DNA from: Actinomyces radicidentis
GTDB taxonomy: Bacteria > Actinomycetota > Actinomycetes > Actinomycetales > Actinomycetaceae
Reading direction: 5' to 3'
NCBI RefSeq assembly: GCF_001553565.1
Contig: NZ_CP014228.1
Span: forward strand, 1,178,001 to 1,242,000
DNA length: 64,000 nucleotides
Within the stretch, counting starts at the first letter, position 1. Every line of letters begins with the position of its first letter. The position numbers were made by a program, and so were the translations under genes. A model generated the notes under the pieces. That model was not told the origin of the DNA, did not search any database, and saw nothing but the letters and a program-made list of their open reading frames with translations. Of this stretch, positions 36,229 through 44,416 are shown one piece after another.

Positions 36229-37623
36229 TCAGGGTTGGGTGCGAGTGCTCGCTGGCTGGTGCTGGGTCACCCATGCCTGCGCGGCGATCTGGATGGCGTC
36301 CCAGGGCGAGCCCAGCGGCGGTGTGTAGGCGAGGTCGAGGTCATTGATGCCGGCCACGTCCATGCCGTGGAAGAGCGCGGTGGCGTAGGTGTCGACCCGC
36401 TTGGCGGTCCCGGTGGTCAGGTGCCCGACGAGCTGGGCACCTAGCAGCCTGCCGGTGGCGCGGTCGCCGGTGATGCGGATGGTGATGGGGTGGGATCCCG
36501 GGTAGTAGGCCTTGTGGTCGTCGGGCGCCGAGGTGGTGCTGGCGGGGTCGAACCCGGCGGCGATGGCTTCGTGCTCCCGCAGCCCGGTGCGGGCTGCGAC
36601 CAGGTCGAACACCTTGAGCACCTGGGTGCCGATGCTGCCCGCGAATCGGGCGTTGCCGCCCAGCGCGTTCTCGCCGGCGACCCGTCCCTGTTTGTGGGAG
36701 GTGGTGCCCAGTGGGAGGTAGGTGGTGCCGAGCAGGCGATGGTGGGTGGCGACGCAGTCGCCGGCGGCCCACACGTGTGGCAGGCCGGTGGCCATCGTCT
36801 CGTCGACGAGCACCGCACCGCGGGGCCCGGTCTGGGCTCCAGATCGGACGAGCAGGTCGGTCTCGGGGGTGACACCGACCACGACCAGAACGAGGTCCAC
36901 ATCCCACGACAGGGCTTCGCCGTCTCTGGCCTGACCGGTCACGTGCAGGCCGTCAGCACCCTTGGCTATGCCGGTGACGCTCGTACCGGTGTGGATATCG
37001 ACCCCGTGCCGCACGAGTTCGGCATGGACGAGGGTACCGAGTTCGGGGTCGAGGGTGGACAGTACCTCTGGGGCGGCCTCGACCTGGGTGACGTGGATGC
37101 CGCGGGTGGTGAGGCCTTCGGCCATCTCCAGGCCGATGTAGCCGGCGCCGACAACCAAGGCGGTGCGCGGCTGCAGCTTCTCGAGGGAGTCGCCCAGGGC
37201 GAAGGTGTCGCCCATGGAGTGCAACAGGTGGACGCCGTCGGCGGCGCCGAGGGTGTCGAGTCCGGTGATCGGGGGACGCACGGGCCGGGCGCCGGTGCCG
37301 ACCACCAGCGCGTCGTAGTCGACCAGGGCGGGGGTGTCGTCGGGTCCGATGGCCTCGAGCTGACGGGCGTCGACGTCGATGCGGGTGGCGCGCGTGTCGA
37401 GCAGCAGGTGCAGGCCCGCGGCCTCCAGGTCGGCGCGGGTGCGGTGTGCCAGGTGGTGCCAGTCTCCGACCTCGCCGGAGATGTAGTAGGGGATCCCGCA
37501 GATGGAGAAGTTCGGGTAGGCGTCGGCCACCACGACGGTGACCTCGGTCGACGGGTCGAGTTCGCGGGCACGTAGCCCCGCGGAGATGCCGGCATCGCTG
37601 CCGCCGACGCACACAACGTGCAT
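36229..37623 (-). CDS. FAD/NAD(P)-dependent pyridine nucleotide-disulfide oxidoreductase, ars-associated
   Basis: A 464-residue flavoprotein of the CoA-disulfide reductase/NADH oxidase group. The N-terminal FAD loop VCVGGSDAGISAG is followed by a single redox Cys42 in SICGIPYY. The NAD-binding loop VVGAGYIGLEMAEGL, the ATG-like VVGTGARP and the second FAD motif VWAAGDC are present. The C-terminal dimerisation domain is present. Homologues often accompany actinobacterial ars operons, presumably in redox handling of arsenic or thiols, but the reaction is unproven. It lies 27 bp after arsR on the same strand. Confidence 0.88.
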   Translation of the reverse strand: MHVVCVGGSDAGISAGLRARELDPSTEVTVVVADAYPNFSICGIPYYISGEVGDWHHLAHRTRADLEAAGLHLLLDTRATRIDVDARQLEAIGPDDTPALVDYDALVVGTGARPVRPPITGLDTLGAADGVHLLHSMGDTFALGDSLEKLQPRTALVVGAGYIGLEMAEGLTTRGIHVTQVEAAPEVLSTLDPELGTLVHAELVRHGVDIHTGTSVTGIAKGADGLHVTGQARDGEALSWDVDLVLVVVGVTPETDLLVRSGAQTGPRGAVLVDETMATGLPHVWAAGDCVATHHRLLGTTYLPLGTTSHKQGRVAGENALGGNARFAGSIGTQVLKVFDLVAARTGLREHEAIAAGFDPASTTSAPDDHKAYYPGSHPITIRITGDRATGRLLGAQLVGHLTTGTAKRVDTYATALFHGMDVAGINDLDLAYTPPLGSPWDAIQIAAQAWVTQHQPASTRTQP

Positions 37624-37650
37624 GGGGTTGTCCTTTCGGGTCGCCGGGCC

Positions 37651-37998
37651 TCAGCCCAGCATGGCGAGGTACTCGTGCAACGCGGCCAGCCCTTCGGGTC
37701 GCGGGGTGAAGTGCGCCCACTTGCCGCGCATTTCCTTGTCCACCAGCCCGGCCTCGACCAGCTTCTTCAGGTGGTGTGACAGCGTCGGCTGGGTCACGCC
37801 GAACACCTCGGGCATGTGACACGCGCACACGCTGGAGCACCGGCTGGCCGCGATGTGGTGCAGGATCCGCAGCCGCACCGGGTCAGCGAGCGCCTTGACG
37901 ACGAGCGCAACCCGTTCCGCCTGCTCCATCGAGATCGTGCCGCCACCCGGCGCGCAGGCCTCGGCGGCGGCCATCGGGGCTTCCAGCAGTTCGGTCAT
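37651..37998 (-). CDS. arsR: ArsR-family arsenite-responsive repressor
   Basis: A 115-residue winged-helix repressor. The metal-sensing cysteines Cys54, Cys58 and Cys60 are in CSSVCACHMPEVFG, and the recognition helix follows (GVTQPTLSHHLKKLVEAGLV). It should release its operators when As(III) binds. It is transcribed leftward with the flavoprotein gene, and divergently from arsD-arsA, across an intergenic region bearing two ArsR-like dyads, so it controls both directions and itself. Confidence 0.95.
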   Translation of the reverse strand: MTELLEAPMAAAEACAPGGGTISMEQAERVALVVKALADPVRLRILHHIAASRCSSVCACHMPEVFGVTQPTLSHHLKKLVEAGLVDKEMRGKWAHFTPRPEGLAALHEYLAMLG

Positions 37999-38016
37999 GC
38001 AGACATGCTACCCGCT

Positions 38017-38073
38017 CATATTGACACCTGTCGATATGTGTGCCACGCTCACTCATATCGACGGTCATCAATG
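38017..38073. promoter_or_regulatory. paired ArsR operators between arsR and arsDA
   Basis: CATATTGAC-ACCT-GTCGATATG (38017-38038) is an inverted repeat with 8 of 9 arm matches. A second CATATCGAC half-site with a partial partner follows at 38054-38073. The arrangement would let ArsR cover both divergent promoters. Confidence 0.65.
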
Positions 38074-38110
38074 CGTGATGGTCGTCCTCCACCCGAGTCG
38101 GAGGTTTCCC

Positions 38111-38533
38111 ATGCCCGTCATCCGTGTCTTCGAACCTGCACTGTGTTGCAACACCGGGGTCTGCGGCCCCGACCTCGACCAGGAGCTGGTCGACTTCACC
38201 GCCGCGGTCAACGCCCTCAAGGCGCAGGGGGTGGATGTCCACCGCGCCAATCTGGCCAGCGAGCCGGCGCAGTTCGCGGAGCACCCCGTGGTCGTCAAGT
38301 TCCTGCAGGCCGCCGGCTCCGAGGGGCTACCCCTGACGCTGGTCGACGACGTCACCGTGCTGGCCGGCCGCTACCCGCGCCGCGACGAGCTGGAGCGCTA
38401 CGCCGGCCTGAACCCGACGAAGGACGCCCAGCCCCAGGGCGGATGCTGCGGCCCGCAGCAGGAAGCCCCCGCCGCGTCCACTGGCTGCTGTGGGCAGCCC
38501 GCCACTACCAGCACCGTGTCCGGCTGCTGCTGA
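38111..38533 (+). CDS. arsD: arsenic metallochaperone ArsD
   Basis: A 140-residue protein from ATG 38111 behind GGAGG. The N-terminus IRVFEPALCCNTGVCGPD places Cys12, Cys13 and Cys18, the As(III)-binding triad. The C-terminal tail carries three further vicinal Cys pairs (GGCCGP, TGCCGQ, SGCC). ArsD hands arsenite to ArsA and raises its ATPase activity. The next gene is arsA, 28 bp downstream. Confidence 0.96.
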   Translation: MPVIRVFEPALCCNTGVCGPDLDQELVDFTAAVNALKAQGVDVHRANLASEPAQFAEHPVVVKFLQAAGSEGLPLTLVDDVTVLAGRYPRRDELERYAGLNPTKDAQPQGGCCGPQQEAPAASTGCCGQPATTSTVSGCC

Positions 38534-38561
38534 CCCCGACTCGAGCTTTCAGGAGATTGTG

Positions 38562-40319
38562 GTGACCCAGTTTCTCGACAACCCGCCCCGGCACTTTTTC
38601 TTCACTGGCAAGGGCGGTGTCGGCAAGACCAGCATCGCGTGCGCCACGGCCGTGCACCTCGCCCACCAGGGCAAGCGGGTGCTGCTGGTCAGCACCGACC
38701 CGGCGAGCAACATCGCCCAGGTGTTCGGTGCCACCATCGGCAACAAGATCACCCCGATTCCGCAGGTGCCCGGCCTCGACGCGCTGGAGATTGACCCCGA
38801 CGAGGCCGCTGAGGCCTACCGCAACAAGATCCTGGAACCGGTGCGCGCGGTCCTGCCCATCAAGGAGATCGAGGCCATCACCGAGCAGCTGTCGGGCTCC
38901 TGCACCACCGAGATCGCCTCGTTCAACGAGTTCACCGACCTGCTCGCCGACACCCAGGCCACCGCCGGCTACGACCACGTCATCTTCGACACCGCCCCCA
39001 CCGGCCACACCATCCGCCTGCTGCAGCTGCCCGGCAACTGGACCAGTTACCTTGACAACGGCAAGGGCGACGCGTCCTGTCTGGGGCCCATGAGCGGGCT
39101 CGAGAAGAACCGCGCCACCTACCGCGCCGCCGTCGAGGCTCTCACCGACCCCACCAGCACCCGCCTGGTGCTCGTCGCCCGGGCCCAGCAGTCCACGCTG
39201 CGCGAGGTCGCCCGCACCCTGGACGAGCTCGCCGAGCTCGACATCCACGCCGCCAACCTGGTCGTCAACGGCGTCTTGCCCGCCGCGGCCGCCACCGACG
39301 ACCTGTCCCGCGCCATCCACGACCGCGAACAGGCCGCGCTCGCTGCCATGCCTGCCGCCCTGGCAGCCCTGCCGCGCGACACGGTGAGCCTCAAGAGCGT
39401 CAACATGGTCGGCCTGGAGGCGCTCGCCACCCTGTTCCACGACGAGGACGCCCCGCAGGCCGACGCGCAGGACACCGGCGGGCAGGGCATCGGCCAGCAG
39501 CCGTACCTTGCCGGCCTGGTCGACCAGCTCGCCGAGGCCGACCATGGGCTCGTGATGACGATGGGCAAGGGCGGTGTCGGCAAGACCACCGTCGCAGCCG
39601 CCATCGCCATCGCCCTGGTGCAGCGCGGCAAGAAGGTCCTGCTCACCACCACCGATCCCGCCGCGCACCTGTCGACCACCCTCGGCAACGACGTCGACGG
39701 GCTCGAGGTCAGCGCCATCGACCCTGAGAAGGCCATCCAGGAGTACCGCGACCACGTCATGGCCTCCAAGGGCGCCAAGCTCGACGACGCCGGCCGCGCC
39801 GCCCTCGCCGAGGACCTCATGAGCCCCTGCACCGAGGAGATCGCCGTCTTCCAGCAGTTCAGCCGCGCCGTGAACAAGGCCCGCGACCAGTTCGTCATCA
39901 TGGACACCGCCCCCACCGGCCACACCCTGCTCCTGATGGACGCCACCGGTTCCTACCACCGCGACATCACCCGCCACCTCGACGACGACCAGCGCGGCCA
40001 CGTCACCACCCCGCTGATGCGGCTCCAAGACCCCGACCACACCAAGATCATCGTGGTCACCCTGCCCGAGACCACCCCCGTCACCGAGGCGCAGGCCCTG
40101 GCCAGCGACCTGGAACGCGCCAACATCCACCCGTGGGCGTGGGTCGTGAACAACTCCCTCGCGGCAGCCCACCCCAACAGCCCACTGCTCGCCACCCGCG
40201 CACGCTCCGAGCAACAGCAGCTGGACGCGGTGGCCGCCACCACCAACCGCATGGCCGTCATCCCCACCCAGACCCGCGAACCCGTCGGCACGCAACAGCT
40301 CACCGCTCTCAGCAACTGA
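38562..40319 (+). CDS. arsA: arsenical pump-driving ATPase ArsA
   Basis: A 585-residue protein from GTG 38562, 6 nt after AGGAG. There are two homologous ATPase halves, each with a deviant P-loop GKGGVGKT (residues 16-23 and about 350) and a DTAPTGHT signature. The metal-site cysteines occur in SGSCTTEI, ASCLGPMSG and SPCTEEIAVF, equivalent to the three ligands of E. coli ArsA. It energises arsenite extrusion, normally through ArsB; here Acr3 is the only pump, as in other ArsDA-Acr3 operons. The stop lies 1 bp from the converging istB remnant. Confidence 0.96.
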   Translation: MTQFLDNPPRHFFFTGKGGVGKTSIACATAVHLAHQGKRVLLVSTDPASNIAQVFGATIGNKITPIPQVPGLDALEIDPDEAAEAYRNKILEPVRAVLPIKEIEAITEQLSGSCTTEIASFNEFTDLLADTQATAGYDHVIFDTAPTGHTIRLLQLPGNWTSYLDNGKGDASCLGPMSGLEKNRATYRAAVEALTDPTSTRLVLVARAQQSTLREVARTLDELAELDIHAANLVVNGVLPAAAATDDLSRAIHDREQAALAAMPAALAALPRDTVSLKSVNMVGLEALATLFHDEDAPQADAQDTGGQGIGQQPYLAGLVDQLAEADHGLVMTMGKGGVGKTTVAAAIAIALVQRGKKVLLTTTDPAAHLSTTLGNDVDGLEVSAIDPEKAIQEYRDHVMASKGAKLDDAGRAALAEDLMSPCTEEIAVFQQFSRAVNKARDQFVIMDTAPTGHTLLLMDATGSYHRDITRHLDDDQRGHVTTPLMRLQDPDHTKIIVVTLPETTPVTEAQALASDLERANIHPWAWVVNNSLAAAHPNSPLLATRARSEQQQLDAVAATTNRMAVIPTQTREPVGTQQLTALSN

Positions 40320-40320
40320 C

Positions 40321-40845
40321 TCAGGGAGTGACGCCTACCCGCCGGACCCAACTGGTGGATCCGGCGGTAGGCGACTGCCTCTTTGCAGGGTGCCACCCGG
40401 CCTGTCGGGCTCGGGTGTGGGCGAGGCGGTAGGAGTTGGTGCCGGTTTCGATGATGGTGGCGTTGTAGGTGAGGCGGTCGACGATTGCTGCGCACAGGCG
40501 GGGGTCGGTGAAGGTGTCGGTCCAGGCGGAGAAGGACTGGTTGGAGGCGATCGCGATGGCGTTCTTCTCCTCGTGTTCGGTGAGGACCTGGAACAGAAGT
40601 TCGGCGCCTCGCCGGTGGAGTTCCATGTAGCCGAGCTCGTCAATGACGAGGAGGTCGACGCGGCCGTAGCGGTTGATGGTCTTGGTGAGTTGTTTCTCGT
40701 CGGCGGCTTCGACGAGCTCGTTCACGAGCCGGGTGGCGAGGGTGTATCGGACGCGGTAGCCCTGTTCGGCGGCGGCGGTGCCGAGCGCGATGAGCAGGTG
40801 GGACTTGCCGGTGCCGGAGTCCCCGATCAGGCACAGGGGGTCGCC
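40321..40845 (-). pseudogene. istB: IS21 helper ATPase IstB, N-terminally truncated
   Basis: About 175 codons from GDPLCLIGDSGTGKSHLLIA (Walker A) through LVIDELGYMEL (Walker B) and SNQSFSAWTDTFTDPRLCAAI to ETGTNSYRLAHTRAR. Normal IstB proteins have about 85-90 further N-terminal residues. Here the reading frame upstream is non-homologous and the homologous part begins inside the 3' end of istA (which stops at 40827). An internal deletion that joined istA to mid-istB explains this. No clear start codon or ribosome site serves the remnant. Confidence 0.75.
40332..40373. terminator. bidirectional hairpin between arsA and istB
   Basis: CGCCTACCCGCCGGA (40332-40346) pairs with TCCGGCGGTAGGCG (40360-40373) with one bulged base. 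It lies at the meeting point of the converging genes. Confidence 0.55.
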
Positions 40846-42468
40846 GGGGCGGGGTCGGGTTGGCGTCGGCGCAGGAGTTCGTCGTAGGCGGTGACGGTGG
40901 GCAGGGGCCGGGGGTCTTCGGGCAGGTGCGCGATGACGTGGTGCGGGTTGGTGGGGCGTCGGGGTGGCAGGTTCACGACCGTCTCGCCCCTGGTCGGGCT
41001 GGCTGGGGCGGGTGTGTGGCCGGTGGCATGGCGGCGGGCTTCGACGGCGACGACGTCGGGGCTGATCGCGCCCACCGACAGGGCCGAGGTGATGCCGGCG
41101 ATCACCGCGTGGGACGGGAGGGATCGGTGGAGCAGGAGCGCGTCGATCAACGCTTGGGTCCCGGCCACGTCGCCGCTGGTCTTGCGGGCTGCGGCCCAGA
41201 ACGCGTCGTGGGCCGCGGTGAATGCTCCGGCGGCGCGGGCCTGCGCGAGGGCGGTGGAACCGGGGAACGCGCCGGGCTTGTGCCGCAGCACTTCGAGGTA
41301 GTGGTCCAGCTCGACCCGGGTCACGCCACGGGTGCCGAGGCGAGGGTGGGTGGCGAGGACGGTGCGGCCCTCGAACACGACCACGCACGAGGCCCGCGGG
41401 GACACGCGGACGCGTTGGCCGATGAGGTGCGCGGGGACGGAGTACTTGACCATGCGGACGGTGATCAGGGCGGAGCGGTCGACGCGGGGGTGCAGGATCA
41501 GGCCGGGGTCGAAGTCGTCGGCCGGCAACGGTGCCAGGTGGGGCAGCTCGGCGTGGTGGTCCTGCCCGATCGTGCTCGCGTGCCCGGTGATGCGGCGGGT
41601 GTTGTCGTCGTGCTCCCAGGCGCGGATCTTGTCGTTGAGATCGTCCAGGGTGGCGACTTCGGGCATGGGGGTGAGGTGGTTGCGGCGGAACCATCCGACC
41701 TCGCCCTCGACGCCGCCCTTCTCGTGGACGCCGTCGATGCCGGGCTGGCAGTAGAACGCGTCGAAGCCGTAGTGGGAGCGGAACAGCACCCAGCGTTCGT
41801 TCTCGTCGCGTAGCCGGTCGCCGCCGTGGATGACCTGGACGACGGCGGAGGTGAGGTTGTCGTAGCGGATGTGGCGGGTGGAGATGCCGCCCAGGGCATG
41901 GAAGGCCTCGATGTGTCCTTCGAGGAAGGCCTCCTGTCCGCCGGTCGGGTAGACGCGGTGGATGGCCTTGCCGGAGCGGGACAGGCGGTAGACGAACATG
42001 TGGCACTTGGTCTTGACGCCGTCCAGGATGACGTAGACCTCGCCGAAGTCGACCTCGGCCTCCGCGCCGGGGGCGTGGTCCTGCGGCACCATCGCCTCCA
42101 CCCGGCGCCCGGCCTCCAGATCGATCTGCGCGCGCCTGACCCGGACGTAGTCGCGCACCGTGGAGTAGGACAGGTCGGTGGCGCCGTGCTCGTCGCGCAG
42201 CCGGGCCAGGATCCTGGTCGCGGTATGGCGCTGCTTGCGCGGCGCGGTCAGGTCATAGGTGAGCGATCTCGTCGATCGCCGGCTTGTACGGGTCCAGGCG
42301 CGGTGCTGTGCGGACCGGTTTCTTGCGGGGTGGGGGTTCGGCGGCGGCGAGGGCCTGGCGGACGGTGCGGCGGTGGACTCCGTGTTTGCGGGCGAGCTCG
42401 CGGATGGACAGGCCATCGACTCGCGCGTCGTGGCGGATGTCGGCGTACAGCGGCACTCGTGATCCCAT
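40827..42468 (-). pseudogene. istA: IS21-family transposase IstA, frameshifted
   Basis: The N-terminal 71 codons from ATG 42468 encode the IS21 helix-turn-helix (SIRELARKHGVHRRTVRQAL) and end at TGA near 42253 after PAIDEIAHL. The rest (DLTAPRKQRHTATRILARL onward) resumes in another frame and runs to 40827. It includes the DDE core (AEVDFGEVYVIL, RYDNLTSAVVQV, GVHEKGGVEGEVGWFRR). One extra base around 42255-42262 accounts for the break. Together with the truncated istB, this should leave the transposon unable to move by itself. Programmed frameshifting is not usual for IS21. Confidence 0.8.
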
Positions 42469-42528
42469 CTTGGCTCCCTTGCCCCTGGCGACTGGTTCCC
42501 AGTGATGGGGACCAGCGTGAAGGGGTGG

Positions 42529-42617
42529 GGCCAGTTCAGACCGTCAACACCCCGGCAAGTCGCACGCAGGGCCAGATCAGGCCGTCACAACGGGGCCGAA
42601 CCAAGCTGGCACAACCA
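42529..42617. repeat. right-terminal direct repeats of the IS21-family transposon
   Basis: GGCCAGTTCAGACCGTCA (42529-42546) and GGCCAGATCAGGCCGTCA (42570-42587) are 16/18 identical direct repeats 41 bp apart, followed by the terminal inverted repeat. Multiple subterminal transposase-binding repeats are typical of IS21. One related copy is present near the left end (about 34229-34246, inverted). Confidence 0.7.
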
Positions 42618-42622
42618 TTCGG

Positions 42623-42651
42623 GTGCACCCCGCGTGAGCGGGGATGATCCC
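42623..42651. CRISPR. displaced terminal CRISPR repeat
   Basis: A 29-bp repeat matching those at 34029-34179 except for its last base (C instead of G). It begins right after the transposon, and its first G belongs to the duplicated TTCGGG. It is not followed by another repeat, so it is the end repeat of the array. 42652-42880, beyond it, shows no gene; a GC-rich palindrome (42754-42771) is the only structure noticed. Confidence 0.92.
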
Positions 42652-42880
42652 GTGCGGCCCGCGCCGGTGGGCATGGTGGGGCCATGCCCCCCAGCGTAGG
42701 CGGGTGTGCCCTAGCTATCGGCACAGACGGGGTCGACGCTTGGAGCCCAATCTGGGCTTCGGCCGAAGCCTCTGACTGAGTGAGTCGCGCTTGCGACGCT
42801 GGTAGGTCAGCCCTGTTCCATCGTCTGCGGACGAGGGCGCAATCGCTCGTGGGATAGCGACCGTCAGAGAGAATGCCTGT

Positions 42881-44245
42881 ATGACCCAGATCCGCGACCT
42901 GTCCCAGCCCACCACCCCTGACGACGCCGTCCAGCGCCTCATGGCCCAGGAGACCGAGGAGCGACGCGCCACCGCCGCCCCGCCCGAGGCCCTCGGCGAG
43001 AGCCAGGGCGCCGACGCTGCCCTGCGCGAGCGCCTCGGTGCCGCCGTCGCGGCGCTGCGCGGCGAGATCCTCGAGCTCTCCCACGACGTCCACGACCACC
43101 CTGAGGTCGGCTACACCGAGCACCACGCCATGGCCGCCGTCGCCTCCCTCCTCGAGCGCCACGGCGTCGCCTTCGAGCAGGGCGTCTACGGCATGGAGAC
43201 CGCGCTGCGCGCGCAGATCGGCTCCGCCGACGCCGGTGCCCCGACGATCGCGATCCTGTGCGAGTACGACGCGCTGCCCGGCATCGGTCACGGCTGCGGT
43301 CACAACGTCATGTGCGCTAACTCCGTGGGCGCCTTCCTCGCCCTCGCCGAGCTCGAGGCGGCCGCCCCCGGCACCCTGCCCGGCCGCGTCATCCTCCAGA
43401 CCACCCCCGCCGAGGAGTCCGACACCGCTAAGGAGCGCCTTGCCCTGGCCGGCATGCTCGACGGCGTCGACGCCGCCATCCAGACCCACTCCTACGCCCG
43501 TGACGTCGTCCACCAGACCTGGCTCGGGGTGCGCCGGATGCGCGCCGTCTTCACCGGCGTCCCCTCCCACGCCTCCTCCCAGCCCTTCATGGGCCGCAAC
43601 GCGCTCGACGCCGCCACCCTCGCCCTCACCGGCATCGGCCTGCTGCGCCAGCAGATCCTCCCGATGGACCGCGTCCACGCGATCGTCGTCGACGGAGGCC
43701 AGGTCCCCAACATCATCCCGGAGCGCACCGAGCTGTCCCTCTTCGTGCGCTCCAAGCACCTCGAGACCCTTAAGGACCTCGTGGGTCGGGTCGAGGACGT
43801 CCTGCGCGGCGCCGCCCTCATGACCGGCACGGGCCTGGAGATCCTCACGCCCGACTACTCCAGCGAGATGCCGGTGCGCCCCAATGGCCCCCTGTCGGCC
43901 GCCTGGACCCGTTCCCAGCGCGAGCGCGGCCGCGACCCGCTGCCCTTCGGCGTCCTGTCCGAGACGGTCGCCGCGGGGACGGACTTCGGCAACGTCTCCC
44001 AGCGCGTGCCCGGCATCCACCCGCTCATCGGCGTCACCTCCGGGCCCGCCGTCGCCCTCCACACCCGCGAGATGACGGCGGCCGCCGGCTCCGGGACGGG
44101 GGACGCCGCGGCCGTCGACGGCGCCTACGGGCTCGCCGCCGTCGCCCTGGACTGGCTCGTGGACCCCGCGCTGCGCGAGGCCGTCCGCGCCGACTTCGAG
44201 GCGAGCGGCGGCGCCGTCGACGTCGCCCGCTTCTGGGACAACTGA
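42881..44245 (+). CDS. M20-family metallopeptidase / amidohydrolase
   Basis: A 454-residue protein. Metal-binding motifs are CEYDALPGIGHGCGHN, the Glu pair in QTTPAEES and the C-terminal His in PAVALHTREM, as in the peptidase M20D/aminoacylase group. The dimerisation domain lies in the middle (GVPSHASSQPFMGRNALDAA). It probably hydrolyses N-acyl amino acids or dipeptides; the exact substrate is unknown. The start is ATG 42881. The N-terminal 45 residues are a variable extension. The gene ends at a long hairpin terminator. Confidence 0.9.
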   Translation: MTQIRDLSQPTTPDDAVQRLMAQETEERRATAAPPEALGESQGADAALRERLGAAVAALRGEILELSHDVHDHPEVGYTEHHAMAAVASLLERHGVAFEQGVYGMETALRAQIGSADAGAPTIAILCEYDALPGIGHGCGHNVMCANSVGAFLALAELEAAAPGTLPGRVILQTTPAEESDTAKERLALAGMLDGVDAAIQTHSYARDVVHQTWLGVRRMRAVFTGVPSHASSQPFMGRNALDAATLALTGIGLLRQQILPMDRVHAIVVDGGQVPNIIPERTELSLFVRSKHLETLKDLVGRVEDVLRGAALMTGTGLEILTPDYSSEMPVRPNGPLSAAWTRSQRERGRDPLPFGVLSETVAAGTDFGNVSQRVPGIHPLIGVTSGPAVALHTREMTAAAGSGTGDAAAVDGAYGLAAVALDWLVDPALREAVRADFEASGGAVDVARFWDN

Positions 44246-44296
44246 CGCGGTCCCAGGATCTGCGGCCGGGGCCGCCCCGCCCGGTGGCATACGCAA

Positions 44297-44359
44297 AACC
44301 GGCGCTCTTGGCCCCGATCTGCGGGTCTTCTCCGCAGGTCGGGGCCAAAAGCGCCGGTT
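44297..44359. terminator. long hairpin terminator
   Basis: A nearly perfect hairpin with a stem of about 27 bp. Its arms start AACCGGCGCT at 44297 and end AGCGCCGGTT at 44359, with loop GTCTTCT. It lies between two converging genes and can serve both. Confidence 0.8.
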
Positions 44360-44416
44360 CGGCTCGGGTTGCGGCAGATGCTCGGGCGTCTGCGTCCCGT
44401 CGCACCCCGCCCCGCG

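Larger units (their letters stand above)
34213..42617. mobile_element. IS21-family transposon carrying an arsenic-resistance operon
   Basis: About 8.4 kb. The left end begins TGGCTGTGTCAAGCT. The reverse complement of the right end begins TGGTTGTGCCAGCTT, and the similarity extends for about 50 bp, including TGACGGCCT. TTCGGG flanks both ends (34207-34212 and 42618-42623) as a 6-bp target duplication; 8 bp (TTCGGGTG) is equally possible. Removing the element recreates a 32-bp spacer followed by a 29-bp repeat. Cargo: a small unknown gene, acr3, a flavoprotein, arsR, arsD and arsA; transposition genes istB and istA sit at the right and are both damaged. Confidence 0.88.

Noticed and set aside
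38505-40295. A 596-codon frame antisense to arsA
   Set aside because: It is a shadow of a high-GC gene: Gly/Val/Asp-rich, no domain, no ribosome site, while arsA is unmistakable.
40845-42006. Long upstream extension of the istB frame
   Set aside because: The extension is out-of-frame istA sequence with no IstB similarity. This shows truncation, not a longer gene.
34029-42651. Presence of a functional CRISPR-Cas system in the window
   Set aside because: Only repeats and three spacers are present; I saw no Cas-like protein on either strand.
44297-44359. The long hairpin as a small regulatory RNA or MITE
   Set aside because: It lies exactly between two converging stop codons and is adequately explained as a bidirectional terminator.
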